NCBI GenBank assembly: GCA_020002185.1
Contig: JAHLWY010000277.1
Location: 62,001 to 126,000 of the forward strand
Length of the DNA stretch: 64,000 nt
DNA from: Paraescarpia echinospica
Lineage: Eukaryota; Annelida; Polychaeta; Sabellida; Siboglinidae
Reading direction: 5' to 3'
The notes beneath the pieces were generated by a model, which was not told the origin of the DNA, searched no databases, and was given only the letters and a program-made list of their open reading frames with translations. Of the stretch, positions 47,356 to 58,712 are shown piece by piece; within the stretch, counting starts at the first letter, position 1; each line of letters opens with the position of its first letter. The translations under genes and the position numbers were made by a program.

Positions 47356-48245
47356 TTTAGAGCGATTCCACCGTTACATGTGTGACATTCAGACAACATT
47401 TTTAATCGTTGAACTTCTACACATCTATGCTAATGTATTGCAAACTGTTTTAAATGTCAACATAGCATTGTTCTATGTGTTGTTTAACAGTTAGTGTATG
47501 CAAAATTAAATTTTCATCATTAATTATCAAAAATATGTTATTTTAGGTGTGTTACTTACAAAAATCTAAATTTAGACGGGTGCATCAGTTATTGCCAAAA
47601 GTCTGTGAAGTTAAGGAAGTATGTTACTTAGTTTCTTAATCATAAATAAGTACATATCTGTAGGTATACAGTGTACCTGCATAACACTGTGATTGGTTAA
47701 TAATATGTGTGACATGTTTTGTTACGTGTGTGACGCTGGTGAATTTGACCTAGTAATTTTCTTAAATTTACCTAGTCATTGACAGTTTACATAACAATAT
47801 GAGATATATATAATGCATTACTTGAATAGAAATATTGACTTATTTTAGGATGAATCCAAGCAAATTAGACATTAAAAAGAGGGAATTGGTGGAGCATAGT
47901 ACTGTCAACTATTATTGACCATTGTAAGACATTACCAATTCAACTACAGTTATTAAAAGTCTGTAAAAATATATTTTGTTATAATATACGTAGGTAATAG
48001 ACTCACACACGTAACATAGCATTACGTATGTGACACACTTATATTTAAAATTTTACATAGTTAAATATTTGTTCATGTCTTATATTTTTGTATTATAGAA
48101 GTATTCATATGTTAATTTATAAACCAATTGGAAATGAAAAATGAAAATTATTTTGGGACACAAATTAAATTTTTTGAAATTGCGTTACGTATGTGACATG
48201 AAGAGTTCCATTTTTAAATTATATATAACTTTTAACAGCAATATT
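47356..48245. other. Intron 6 segment with repeated GTTACRTRTGTGAC motifs
   Basis: The 14-mer recurs at 47,373, 47,721 and 48,184, with near copies at 48,001 (inverted) and 48,020. No gene. Confidence 0.6.
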
Positions 48246-48550
48246 CAGGGATGAGAAATTTCCGGTTTTTGCCGGAATTCCAGTTTTTATACTGCTCCAA
48301 AGATCACTTTTGTGAATCGTGTAAATCCGGGGAGAAAAAAATGAATGTTAGGGGGGTTAGGGCATATAAAATCCTGGACAATTCACCTACGATCTATCTG
48401 CGGATTGAGTTAACCATCTATCCACCGGGTGTCGCCACGTGTTAATGACGCTGCCTGGCGATTAGAGACAGAACCGACCCAACCGAGCCCGTGAATCTGC
48501 GAAGTGAAACCCTTAGTTTGTCGGCTGTTCACTTCAGCGCTTTCGAAGTG

Positions 48551-49005
48551 GGGGTAAGACCACATTAAGGATTCGTCCGCCATTACCCACCGAAAGAGTG
48601 CCCTTGAAAATACAGTTTTGGTGTCATGTGTGAATTTTTTTTGAGCACTTTGGCATGGCACATGTCAGTCCAGTGAATACTGAATGTACTACTGCATTAG
48701 ATCTTTCACAAGGTAGCAATAAACATACGCTAGTCGTTCGCGTATTCGCACAGTGGCTATTTTACAGAACGCACCAATATTTCAAAATCCGTCACCAGAT
48801 TGGGACGAAATTGAGAGGTGTCAGGTTTGAGTGGATTTTTTTGAAAACTGATGTATGAGAATTTTACGAGTTTTCCACAGCACTTGTGTCAATGGAGGTT
48901 AAATATGCTGTGAAAGTATCAAGAAAATTGTTCATCAAATTTAGCAGGAAATGAAGGAAACGTTATAATGGCCGCCTATGTAAAATTTAAATGTGGTCTT
49001 ACCCC
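48551..49005 (+). repeat. Direct repeat copy 1
   Basis: About 455 bp, beginning GGGGTAAGACCACATT and ending with its inverse, AATGTGGTCTTACCCC. It is nearly identical to 51,059-51,504. Confidence 0.9.
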
Positions 49006-51058
49006 AATTTAAATTAGAAATACGCCCGTTTTATCAAAAAAACTGTCAAAATGTGATTTGAGCAACGGGTGATGGTTTTTCAGCTGTATTTGGAAGCTGG
49101 TGTAGACCAGAATATCGTGCAGCTATTGCATACTGTTAGTATTATATCTAAAAGAAGTTTTAAAGGTAATTAATAAGCCAGTTATTAGGTGATATGCATG
49201 GAAAATAAAGTGATAATTTTGGTGGTGTGAAAGTTAAAAAGTACATTCCAAGCATGTTCTATGATACTGAGTACCACGAAAGCTTGTGTAAAAAGGGTAT
49301 ATGTGTCAGGGTGTGGAGTTTCTTTTAAATCTACATCATGTGCAACAATATTGACATATTTCCAGTAGGATGAATTTCGCCTTAGTTATATCATTTATAT
49401 TTTTGTAAGCGACATCTATAAATGCATGTTTCTTAACCCCAATACTAACGTGGGTGTTTCTGCTGTTCCAACTTGTCCTTCCTAATTATATGGGACTTAT
49501 ATATATCATACTTGGATCGCACAATAAGCAATAATGGGCAAGCAGGCAACATTTTGATTCCACCCCCCCCCCCAACGCGGCCCTAATTTTAGTTAAATGT
49601 TGGCCACCATAGGAAGCAAGTTGTCCACACACTTCTAGTAATCAGGCATCTAGCACCTATTTTTATAGCAACCCCCATACACTAACTGAGACAACAAGAA
49701 CAATTGAGAATCTTCATAAATATACCCCGCATGTAACAGAGAATATCATAACAGTGTGTGACTCTCCAGATATGCAGCGACCGCAATGATCCGAATTAGT
49801 TCATTTTTAGCCATAAAAATTAAAACTGGTCACCTAAGAGAAGTGTCATATGTTTAAAATGTGTGCATGGACTGGCATACTATCATTGTCAACGATCATG
49901 TACTTTTTAGCTGTAATATAACCGAATCATACCGAAGTTTGCAAAAGGCAAGGCAGCTTAAACTAACTGTAGGCTGATGTCAACTACTCTGACAAGAAGC
50001 TGTTTTTATCACTGGTATTTTGTACGTTATATCCGTATATTTAACATCACAAATGTGTGTTAGTACCCTTGTAAGAAGTTGGCGATGTTTGAATAAAACA
50101 TGATTAGGACAATGGACTCGTTGACGTACTTGGAGAGATACTGGGTGCCACAACTGTCAGCAACCTTTATCACGTGTCTTGGATGTCGTTGTCAAACGTT
50201 TGTTTCTTTCTGAAATTAACTATTTTGCCAGTAGTATCTCTTGTTTCCAATAATGTATGTATATCAGCGAAATATATAGTGGCCAAGTAATTGACGTGTG
50301 GCGATGTTTGGACACTCTGTATCAAGCAGAGATCTGCGCCTGTGTAAAAGTATGGTTAAGGGGGGTTAGGATGACAATTTGTGTGACGCAAGATATACGT
50401 TCCACTGGACACCCCATTTTTGGTTTCATAATGTATTATTTATATACCTCAATTTACACCCAGCGTTTTAGCCCGTTATCTACAATACAATTGTAGTTAC
50501 CATCAAAAGACGCCTCTGTGCCTTTCAATATTGTGAATATCGTTGAAATGCCTGGCTTGTGCTTTTGACACCTACTGGTGTCGCACACGAGTGACATATA
50601 GTTCATGATTGCATTATATTATTTAGCATAGTTTGTGGGCATTACGTTATACAAAAATTCGTGAAGATTTGCAACGTGTATGTCCAATAAAATGCTACTT
50701 AAAATAATGATTTTGTGTATTTTTTGCAAAAAATACAACATTTTATGAAAAATTACCAAAAAATATGTTTCTTTAATATTCTATATATTTTATTCCCATA
50801 TCGGTAAGATACTGTGTTGGCCTGTATGCTGTGCTCAATACTATTCATATCAGGCAAACGTCGTATGTAATATAAAGTACTGAATAAGCATGTTTAAACC
50901 AACTCAAGGCGCTGTTTAGCTTGGAGGTGTGCACAGTTTGATGACGCATATTTTAATTGTTATTGAGACAGTGTAAATTTCCCTTTGTGGTTAATCTAGT
51001 TACATGTATAGCTTGATATAAATCTAACTTTCGTGAAGATTTGCAAGATTCAGGAGAT
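49006..51058. other. Spacer between the direct repeats
   Basis: No coding sequence recognised. CGTGAAGATTTGCAA occurs at about 50,660 and 51,032. It holds a C homopolymer near 49,565. Confidence 0.5.
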
Positions 51059-51504
51059 CCACATTAAGGATTCGTCCGCCATTACCCACCGAAAGAGTGC
51101 CCTTGAAAATACCTTTTTGGTGTCGTGTGAATTTTTTTCGAGCACTTGAGCACATGGCACACGTCAGTCCAGTGAATATTGAATGTACTACTGCATTAGT
51201 TCTTTCACGAGGTAGCAATAAACATACGCTAGTCGCTCGCGTATTCGCACAGTGGCTATTTTACAGAACGCACCAATATTTCAAAATCCGTCACCAGATT
51301 GGGACGAAATTGAGGGGTGTCAGGTTTGAGTGGATTTTTCTGAAAACTGAGGTATGAGAATTTTACGAGTTTTCCACAGCACTTGTGTCAATGGAGGTTA
51401 AATATGCTGTGAAAGTATCAAGAAAATTGTTCGTCAAATTTAGCAGGAAATGAAGGAAACGTTATAATGGCCGCCTATGTAAAATTTAAATGTGGTCTTA
51501 CCCC
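51059..51504 (+). repeat. Direct repeat copy 2
   Basis: It lacks the first about 10 bp of copy 1 but keeps the full right end, CTTACCCC. Confidence 0.9.
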
Positions 51505-51519
51505 AGTGCACGCACAAAG

Positions 51520-52445
51520 CAGTGGACCAATAGGAAACGACGATGTATTTTGTGGAGATGTTGATCATTTTCTAACACAATGGCTAATCGACGATTTGTT
51601 GTACAGCAAGACAAATGTTGCGTGAAGGACATTGACAAAAGTGTCAAGAATAAGTGGAATTGGGCGTGGCTGGGGAGATCGGCTGGAGACACTATGTTGG
51701 ATATATTCATCAGTAAATTATCAGCACCAGGGAATGCCTACTGTTTGTGGTGCGAGGCCGATGCCAACTATGCAGATTGGATCCTACAGGCTACAGTCAG
51801 AGGGGAACCGAAGGCATTGAAGTACACACGCTGGCACTGCCCACACTGGTCACCAATGTTCTATTAGAACCTGAACAGAGGGCGTATCACATGGAAGTTC
51901 GCCGATTCCATGTAGACAACACACTTCCACAAGCACTCACAAGTTCCAGATTGGACTCGTGGTGGGCTACCATATTCTCTACTGGCAAGTTCCCAGCCTT
52001 GTCAAAGCTGGTGGCTGCAATGATGAGCCGCTTTCATGGTCCTCAAGTGGAAGGGAGTTTTAGTTACATGTCTAGCATCATGAATACTGCCACTGCCAGA
52101 AAGAATGTTAGTACATTCAACACTATCCAAACAGTGACGTACTCACTCATGGCATGTTATACAGGACTTCCACAAACAGGACTGGTTGCCTCGTTCACAA
52201 CACGAGGTGTGCATACAAAATGTACTCCATCCATCTTGCCGAGGAAGGAAAGATGAAGGAGGAGAAGAAAACTGAGCTGAACATGTCAAAGACGAAGGCA
52301 GCCACCAAGTACAAAGCTAAGGAAGCAGTTGAGCTGGCAACGAAGAAAGCTAGAATGGCCCATCAGCGGGCTGTTTTGACAAAGCTGGCCAAGGAGAAAG
52401 CTGCCCGTCAGCCAACTGAGGTTCAGCCCAGAAAATATCATTAAC
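51520..52445 (+). pseudogene. hAT transposase remnant
   Basis: The N-terminal part (KNKWNWAWL, GNAYCLWCEADANY) looks like the end of a BED-type zinc finger with its Cys pair. After a large internal deletion the C-terminal dimerisation region appears (IFSTGKFPALSKL, QVEGSFSYMSSIMN). A frameshift near 52,250 leads to a basic, Lys/Ala-rich tail. The DDE core is missing. It would have cut the element ends if intact. Confidence 0.72.
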
Positions 52446-52714
52446 AAGTGAGTTAGTACTATGACATGTGTGCGTGAGTCCGTGTGCTTTTTTTGCTGTT
52501 GGAAATGTTAAGATTTAATATTGCTCAAAATACACCATATGTCGTCTACAATTAAAACATCTGAGGAGTCCCCCCCTTCCCCCGATTAGATGAGACAGTC
52601 CTCTCGGGCTGAAATGTGGACCACAGCAAAATTTCCGGTTTTTTCTCTGAATGTCACTCTCATCCCTGAATATTGTTGTGTTCTAAATTGCATTTCATTG
52701 CACCTTTAGTGATA

Positions 52715-53145
52715 TTTAGTACCCTGGATAGCCTGGATTAATCACCATGCAGTCAACTACCACCCCTGAATAGCATGGTTTAAACACCATGTAGTCAACT
52801 ACCAGCCCTGGATAGCATGGTTTAAATTCCATGCAGTCAACTACCACCCCTGAATAGCATGGTTTTAACTCCATGTAGTCAACTACCACCCCTGGATAGC
52901 ATGGTTTAAACACCATGTAGCCAACTACCACACCTAAACAGCATGGTTTAAACACCATGTAGCCAACTACCACACCTAAACAGCATGGTTTAAACACCTT
53001 GCAGTCAACTATCAGCCCTGGATACCATGGTTTAATCACCATGCATTCAACTACCACCCCTGATTAGCATGGTTTAAGCACCATGTAGTCGACTACCACC
53101 CCTGGATAGCATGGTTAAAACACCATGTAGTCAACTACCAATGTT
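52715..53145. repeat. 42-bp minisatellite, long array
   Basis: About ten units contain CCATGTAGTCAACTACCACC and GGATAGCATGGTTTAAAC. The unit is 14 codons long, so the minus strand stays open and mimics a repetitive protein. Confidence 0.95.
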
Positions 53146-53265
53146 TTTTTCTATTACAAATATATCTCAGTTATCCATTGAGGTATATGTGAACATCTGC
53201 ATCTGAGTTGTGTTAAACATTTTCGTCTCTCAAAGTGTATTATTTTTCTGTTCAATTATAAGATC

Positions 53266-54294
53266 CAGGCCTTGACATTAAGATTTTGTATCCACTGGCC
53301 CAGTAGGCCAGTAGATTTTAAAGGTTACTGGCCTGCCCAAAAACGTTACTGGCCCGGATTGGATTAAAAAATATGTTGATATCGAGGTGCCTGTTGGTTG
53401 CTTCACAAAAAGTCCACAATGCAAAGTTAAATGAAGATTTTTAATTGTTGTATCACTGCAGTCTGCTATTAATGCAAAATCTGAGACATCACCGACCTAT
53501 TTTCAGCTCAGTGCTTGATACTTTAGCTGGCTGTCCTCAGCACATCAAAAGCATTTCTTGGTTTTGGCTGTGTCCGAGGCTCAATGCGAAGGCCGGTATT
53601 GCCAGTATCAGGCACATTATGTCATCATAAATGTGCATCTGAATGCCGATACCTTGTGTAACACGTTATCATTATGACTGGCAATGACCCATGCTGATCT
53701 AAACAACGCGTTGGTGTGTGACAATATGAACGCTGTCCAGAGTTCTGTCCTCTCTGTCTTTCCGCCTAGGGCACAGCTGTATTACACGATCCACCGGTGC
53801 AGCCATGGTCTTTAACAATTCTATAAAATGTTTGACAGTACAAAAAATGCTGAAAAATTAATATTATATGCACTTCCATTTTATCATGCAGACTACAGTT
53901 GAGATTGTCTGCCATCCGTAGCCAATGTGTAACAAGACTGCTTGATTAATAACCCCAGCCAATTGCCAATCACGAGGGCGGATACAAATGAGTTTGGCAA
54001 TGCATATATGTCATCGTATGTATGCATGGCTGAGTTTTAGTTGCTGTTATTTAATTAGTTATAAAAAAAATGTAACAAAACAAACATTAATTTAAATATC
54101 AAATAAAAAGATTAGGCTTTAGGTTTGTCCTATTTTTCTAGGTAGGGTCTGGATACCGGAAACACGATGGTGATTAATCGGATTGAAACCAGTGGCCCAG
54201 TGGGCCAGTAAACTATGAAAACTGGTGGCCCGAACTGGCCCGACAGCCTCAAAAAGGTGCCGGGCCAGCAGGCCAGTGTTAATGTCGATGCCTG
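53266..54294. mobile_element. Non-autonomous hAT-like element
   Basis: The ends are CAGGC(C/A)T(T/C)GACATTAA, inverted, and the 5-bp flank AGATC is on both sides. Subterminal GGCCAGT/GGCCCAGT units sit near both ends. 1029 bp, no gene. Confidence 0.82.
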
Positions 54295-54729
54295 AGATCT
54301 TAATAGCTTATTTCTTAATCTTATATTCCATAAAATCTAGATGTGCTGAGCAGCCGGCAAACATGAGCTATCTAATTTTACTAAACTGCACAAATAACTT
54401 GTATGATGTAGGGGCCTAGCAACAATTAAACTGCACATTTGGAATGAAAATAAATAACTTGTGTGGATGTAGGGGCCTAGCAACAACTAAACTGCACATT
54501 TATAATGAAAAATAATAAGTTGTTCTTAGATGTATCCATTCTGTTTAGACTAGCACTGTTTTAAGGGAGGCAGTTGCACTAGGGAAAAATAATAATGTCA
54601 GTGGTAATTATCCTTTATGACCAGAAATGTGCATAATGATGGTGAGAATATGTAAACAATAAACAGCAGATCGTGGACATGTCTATGGCATTGATATGTT
54701 TTATGACATTGTATATTTATGTTTCATAG
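54295..54729. other. Intron 6, right end
   Basis: Two 60-70-bp copies share TGT(A/G)(T)GATGTAGGGGCCTAGCAACAA(T/C)TAAACTGCACATTT (54,400-54,445 and 54,460-54,500). No exon. Confidence 0.6.
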
Positions 54730-55026
54730 ACAAGCCCACTACTCAAGTGGCACAGAAAAATTCAGGGAAACCCACTGAAGGAGAAGGACACTCTGTGACA
54801 TTGACCTGTGTCATCAAAGATGGCCGACCTAAGGATGTCATCAAGAAGGTGATGTGGAAGAAAGAAGGACAAGAAGTGACATCTTCTGGTCGAATCAACC
54901 TCAGTGGCCGAGACATGACCATTAGTTCACTTGACCATTCTAAGGACGATGGAAGCTACACTTGTGCTGCAGAGAATGCTGCTGGAATGGGGCGATTTGG
55001 CGACTTATTTCAGCTTCGGGTTTTCT
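54730..55026 (+). CDS. Ig receptor exon 7 (Ig domain, duplicate of exons 5 and 6)
   Basis: The 297-nt exon has VTLTCVIKDGRP, VMWKKEGQEV and DDGSYTCAAENAAGMGRF. The 5' third resembles exon 6 (TQVAQKNSGKPTEGEGH), and the 3' part equals exon 5 nearly base for base, running into the intron (GTGAGTACA, then AATCTGGA(C/T)AGATTT). The mosaic points to gene conversion or unequal exchange. Confidence 0.93.
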
Positions 55027-55094
55027 GTGAGTACAATTTGAATCTGGACAGATTTTATTTTGTTTAGATCTTATTGTGACAATTCACTAAAAAT

Positions 55095-55330
55095 CGGGAG
55101 CAGTGATTGTGCTGTAGAGTGCCGGATCAAGGGGACAGTGGTTTGATTCCACCATGTTGCCTGTGCCTTTTGGATGACACTAAAAGGTGTAGGTCCCTTC
55201 TATCTCGTATCTATGGACGTTAAAAGATCTCACACAGGGGGTAAATGTGCGACCTGTCATGGAGTCACAGAGCGGTGGTCCCTACCTCTACCCCAATAGA
55301 TCTTGCTTCCAGTGACAGTGTGGACACTTA
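55095..55330 (+). repeat. Probable SINE in intron 7
   Basis: A box B-like GGTTTGATTCC follows a GGGAGCAGTG...GTAGAGTGCC head. Then come GGTGTAGGTCCC and TATGGACGTTAAAAG, a layout common in tRNA-headed SINEs. The family differs from that at 45,365. Confidence 0.5.
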
Positions 55331-55808
55331 TATGAATGTACGTACCTACTAAAAATAACCCCAAAATGAAACACAGTCGGCCAGTCAGACTTCATATTTA
55401 AATGACCCAAGACTGCAGTAGCTCCTCACTGAAATAACTCGAAGCTAAAATGTTCCACACTTGAAACTACTTCATATTGGGCTGAAATACCATGTACATA
55501 CTGATGTCAGATCATTCTGGAGTCAATAATGTTGAAACAACAGATTGACATATGTTAAATATTCTGTATGTTACAGATCCAGAACAGCATGGTTATATTA
55601 TCACCAATATACAGCATGTAGACGATCTAATTCTGTAGTAACAGGTTTTTGTGAGTATTAATATAATTAATTATTCTCAGTGTATATATTAATTTAGCTA
55701 CAAACATGCACATTATAATCTTGATGATGAGCACACTAATTTTTTTGTCGATGCTGAAGTAAAACTGTTTTTATATATGCTACAGTGTGTTGTAATGGTC
55801 CGTTTCAG
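55331..55808. other. Intron 7, right part
   Basis: No exon recognised; acceptor CGTTTCAG at 55,808. Confidence 0.5.
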
Positions 55809-56081
55809 ACAGACCACTGGGTCAAGCAAGAACAGACCGAACTAGTGTGACAGTGGCCGTAGGAGTCCAGATGTCACTGACCTGCCTTGCCCCAGCACAG
55901 CCTGGCCACCCAGAGGCTTCTTGGTTCTATTGGCAAAGACAGAACAGTACATTCACCAGCAACACAACTGTACTGTCTCTGACACCTTCACGAGTGGACG
56001 AATCTGGTAGATACAGCTGTGTGGCCGGCAGCTGGCTGGGACAGAGTGACTACTCAGACTGGACCACTGTGACAGTGCAAG
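55809..56081 (+). CDS. Ig receptor exon 8 (Ig domain)
   Basis: The 273-nt exon has MSLTCLAPAQPGHPEASWFY and DESGRYSCVAG, with Cys, Trp and Cys in place. It is compact, with a short C'-E region, and carries the sequons NSTF and NTTV. The donor GTGAGTGA at 56,082 is the first of many copies of the same junction. If the first donor is missed, the reading continues only Gly-Glu before a TGA. Confidence 0.9.
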
Positions 56082-56247
56082 GTGAGTGACGGTAACAATG
56101 CAAGGTGAACGACCGTCTGATAGTTACAGGTGGGAGACTGTGACAGTGCCAGGTGAGTGACTGTGACAGTGCAAGGTGAGTGACTGTGACAATGCAAGGT
56201 GAGTTACTGTGACAGTGCAAGGTGAGTGACTGTGACAATGCAAGGTG
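56057..56247. repeat. Splice-donor minisatellite, left block
   Basis: Six or more imperfect 23-bp units derived from the last 16 bases of exon 8 and the first 7 of the intron (…GTGACAGTGCAAG then GTGAGTG). A hAT-like insertion interrupts it. Confidence 0.93.
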
Positions 56248-57374
56248 CAGACCTGCCTACCATTCCGGATTGTCTGGAATCATTCCGGCAATACACCTAA
56301 AATTACGGTATTATGGCGAGGGATGAAAATATTACGGATTCTTTCGTTGTCACAATGAGCGTCAATCAATTCCGTACTCCTCAAATTTAGCTTCACTTTA
56401 ATCAACAGGTGGCAGCATATATTCGCTGCTTGTGATATGGTGAAATGATGCCAGGGATTGAAACGGCACCACTACCAGCCAAGAAGAAACGTGTACTGCA
56501 AACGTTTATAACAGCATGCACAGAGACATAGCCCGTATTGTCAAGTTTAAAGAAGCGTGTCGGCTTTACATATTGCCCTATACGCAAAATTTATTTTCCT
56601 ATTTTACATGCCATGGTCACTGGTGACCGGGATAATTGCAGGTACTGACTACGTCGTTAGACTAGTACTAATGACAGAGTAGTGAGTGTTGTACTTGTAG
56701 TGTTAGGCCAACTGACTGTACTAAGACTAAGTTAGTGTATTTATTGAGTTTAGTCTATCATTTACAGCCTATAATACAGGGATAGGCTTATATACTAGAG
56801 TTGAGTAGACTAGAGTCTAGACGATGTCGATGACTAGCGTAACGTAATGCCTAATGGTTTTGCTGTCCCTCGGCATGACTTTGTGTTTGTCTTTGATCTA
56901 GTCAAGCTACTATACTGTGTAGTCTATAGCCTGGCCCTAGGTATACCGGCTACTAATATTAATCCTAATGACACCACAAATAGACAATGACGTGACGCAT
57001 TGTTATAATTTGTCAAGTTTTTGTAGTCAACATGCTGTTTTTGAAATTTACATAAAATCAGAATTACAATGTGGATACATTACAGTTACGCTTCTTCACT
57101 TTGATTTCCATCAATGCTGGTTATGAACATCTACCTTACCTTGTTAACTGAACACTTCAGAACACCATAGTTTATTTGAGACAATAATGTTTTGGATGCA
57201 ACTATCGTCATAGTTACAGTATCAAAGTATTACTGACAGTGTCATTGGTGTTCTTTTTGTAACAATATCTGACACGGTTCTGAACTATTACTGACAGCAA
57301 GCCTATATTCCTGAAAATCAGTGTAAATGGGAAGATGGAATACTGACAGGAAGTTTTTGGGGTAGGTAGGTCTG
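56248..57374. mobile_element. Non-autonomous hAT-like element in the donor minisatellite
   Basis: The ends are CAGACCT(G/A)CCTACC, inverted, with a 6-bp flank AAGGTG on both sides (56,242-56,247 and 57,375-57,380). CATTCCGG-type subterminal motifs lie at the left end. No transposase was seen. Confidence 0.8.
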
Positions 57375-57735
57375 AAGGTGAGTGACTGTGTTGCAGTGTA
57401 AGGTGAGTGACTGTGTGACAGTGCAAGGTTTGTGACTGTGTGACAGTGCAAGGTGAGTGACTGTGTGACAGTGCAAGGTGAGTGACTGTGTGGCAGTGCA
57501 AGGTGAGTGACTGTGTGACAGTGCAAGGTGAGTGACTGTGTGGCAGTGCAAGGTGAGTGATTGTGTGACAGTGTAAGGTGAGTGACTGTGTGACAGTGTA
57601 AGGTGAGTGACTGTGTGGCACTGCAAGGTGAGTGACTGTGTGACAATGCAGGGTGAGTGACTGGACTGTGACAATGCAAGGTGAGTGTCTTTGTGACAAT
57701 GTCAGATAAGTGACTGTGACAGTGCAAGGTGAGTG
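57375..57735. repeat. Splice-donor minisatellite, right block
   Basis: About fourteen 25-bp units (GTGAGTGACTGTGTGACAG plus TGCAAG), most keeping a full AAGGTGAGT donor. Confidence 0.93.
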
Positions 57736-57879
57736 ACATACAAATGAATTTATTGTATAAATCACCATAAAATGTGTTCTTCATTTAAATATAAAAGTCC
57801 CTCTTCATTTCATTTTAAACAAAGAACTGAATTGGTTGAAAACGTAGTCCATTGTTAATCAGGTGTGTTGACGTTGAAG

Positions 57880-58625
57880 TGTGTTGTGTGTGGAAAATGT
57901 AAGTAACAAGTGCAGTCAGTGTAATAGAATGTGTGTACTTTTGTTAGAATCATTGAAATACATGAGGTTCAATGTAGATCCGGATTAATTGCAAATGGTG
58001 TGAATAACCTTATTTCATGATACGTTTTGTCCAGCCATGCTTACTCTGGTTTTGCGAAATTTCTATCAACCCAGTCAAGAATTATTTAATATTTTATTGA
58101 ATGATTTCATCAAAACATAACAACAGACACCTAGAATGTTGTATCAATATAATTATTAATGCGCAAATGTTGGAGCATTGTAAGTGTATATATTCCTGGT
58201 GTGAAACCGTTCTAAAACAGGATATATGAAAATTTGAATTGAGAAAGTTTCTTTATTTAAATATATTTATTTAAAACTGGTGGTGTTTGAAAAATTTAAG
58301 TAACAAACGTAGTCAATGAAATAGAATTTGTGTACTTTTGATAGAACCATCAAAAAACATGATATTCATTGTAGATCTGGATAAATTGCAAAAAGTGGGA
58401 ATAACCTTACTTGATATGTTTAGCCCAGCCATGCTTACTCTGTTTTTGCGAAATTTTGATCAACCCAGTCAGGAATAATGTATTATTTTATTCATTGATT
58501 TCATCAAAACATAATAACAGACAACTGTATCAATATATTAATACGCTAACTTTGGTCCATTGTAAGCCTATCTACTCCCATTCATTCTAAAACAGGATAT
58601 ATGAAAATTTGAATTGAGAAAGGAC
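57880..58625. repeat. Tandem intronic duplication of about 370 bp
   Basis: Both copies (57,880-58,250 and 58,281-58,623) share AGCCATGCTTACTCTG, TTGCGAAATTT, GATTTCATCAAAACATAA and AACAGGATATATGAAAATTT. Copy 2 is separated by a TTTAAATATATTTATT linker. Confidence 0.88.
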
Positions 58626-58712
58626 CTTTAATTATCCGGTATTTTATGTAGAATAGACTATAGTTTTTCAGAGGGTATGTGACTTGCTACATAAAACATT
58701 TTTATCATACAG

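Larger units (their letters stand above)
48246..52668 (+). mobile_element. hAT element with a decayed transposase and internal insertion
   Basis: The ends are CAGGGATGAGA in inverted orientation, and the flanks share AATATT on both sides (48,240-48,245 and 52,669-52,674). This fits hAT variants with duplications shorter than 8 bp. A transposase remnant lies at 51,520-52,445 and a 3-kb direct-repeat composite at 48,551-51,504. Confidence 0.82.

Noticed and set aside
48551..51504. Standard LTR retrotransposon
   Set aside because: The direct repeats do not begin TG or end CA, and no polypurine tract, primer site, gag or pol lies between them.
52716..53057. Minus-strand 113-codon frame of 14-residue repeats
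   Set aside because: The 42-bp unit is a multiple of three, so one frame stays open by arithmetic; the short array at 47,184 behaves the same.
18700..57735. Shared origin of the 17-bp satellite and the splice-donor minisatellite
   Set aside because: Both have GTGAC/GTCAC flavour on opposite strands, but no unit-length alignment holds; the second clearly derives from exon 8.
57214..57784. Minus-strand frames of repeated SLTLHCHTVTHL-type peptides
   Set aside because: They are the complement of the splice-donor minisatellite; three frames are open at once.
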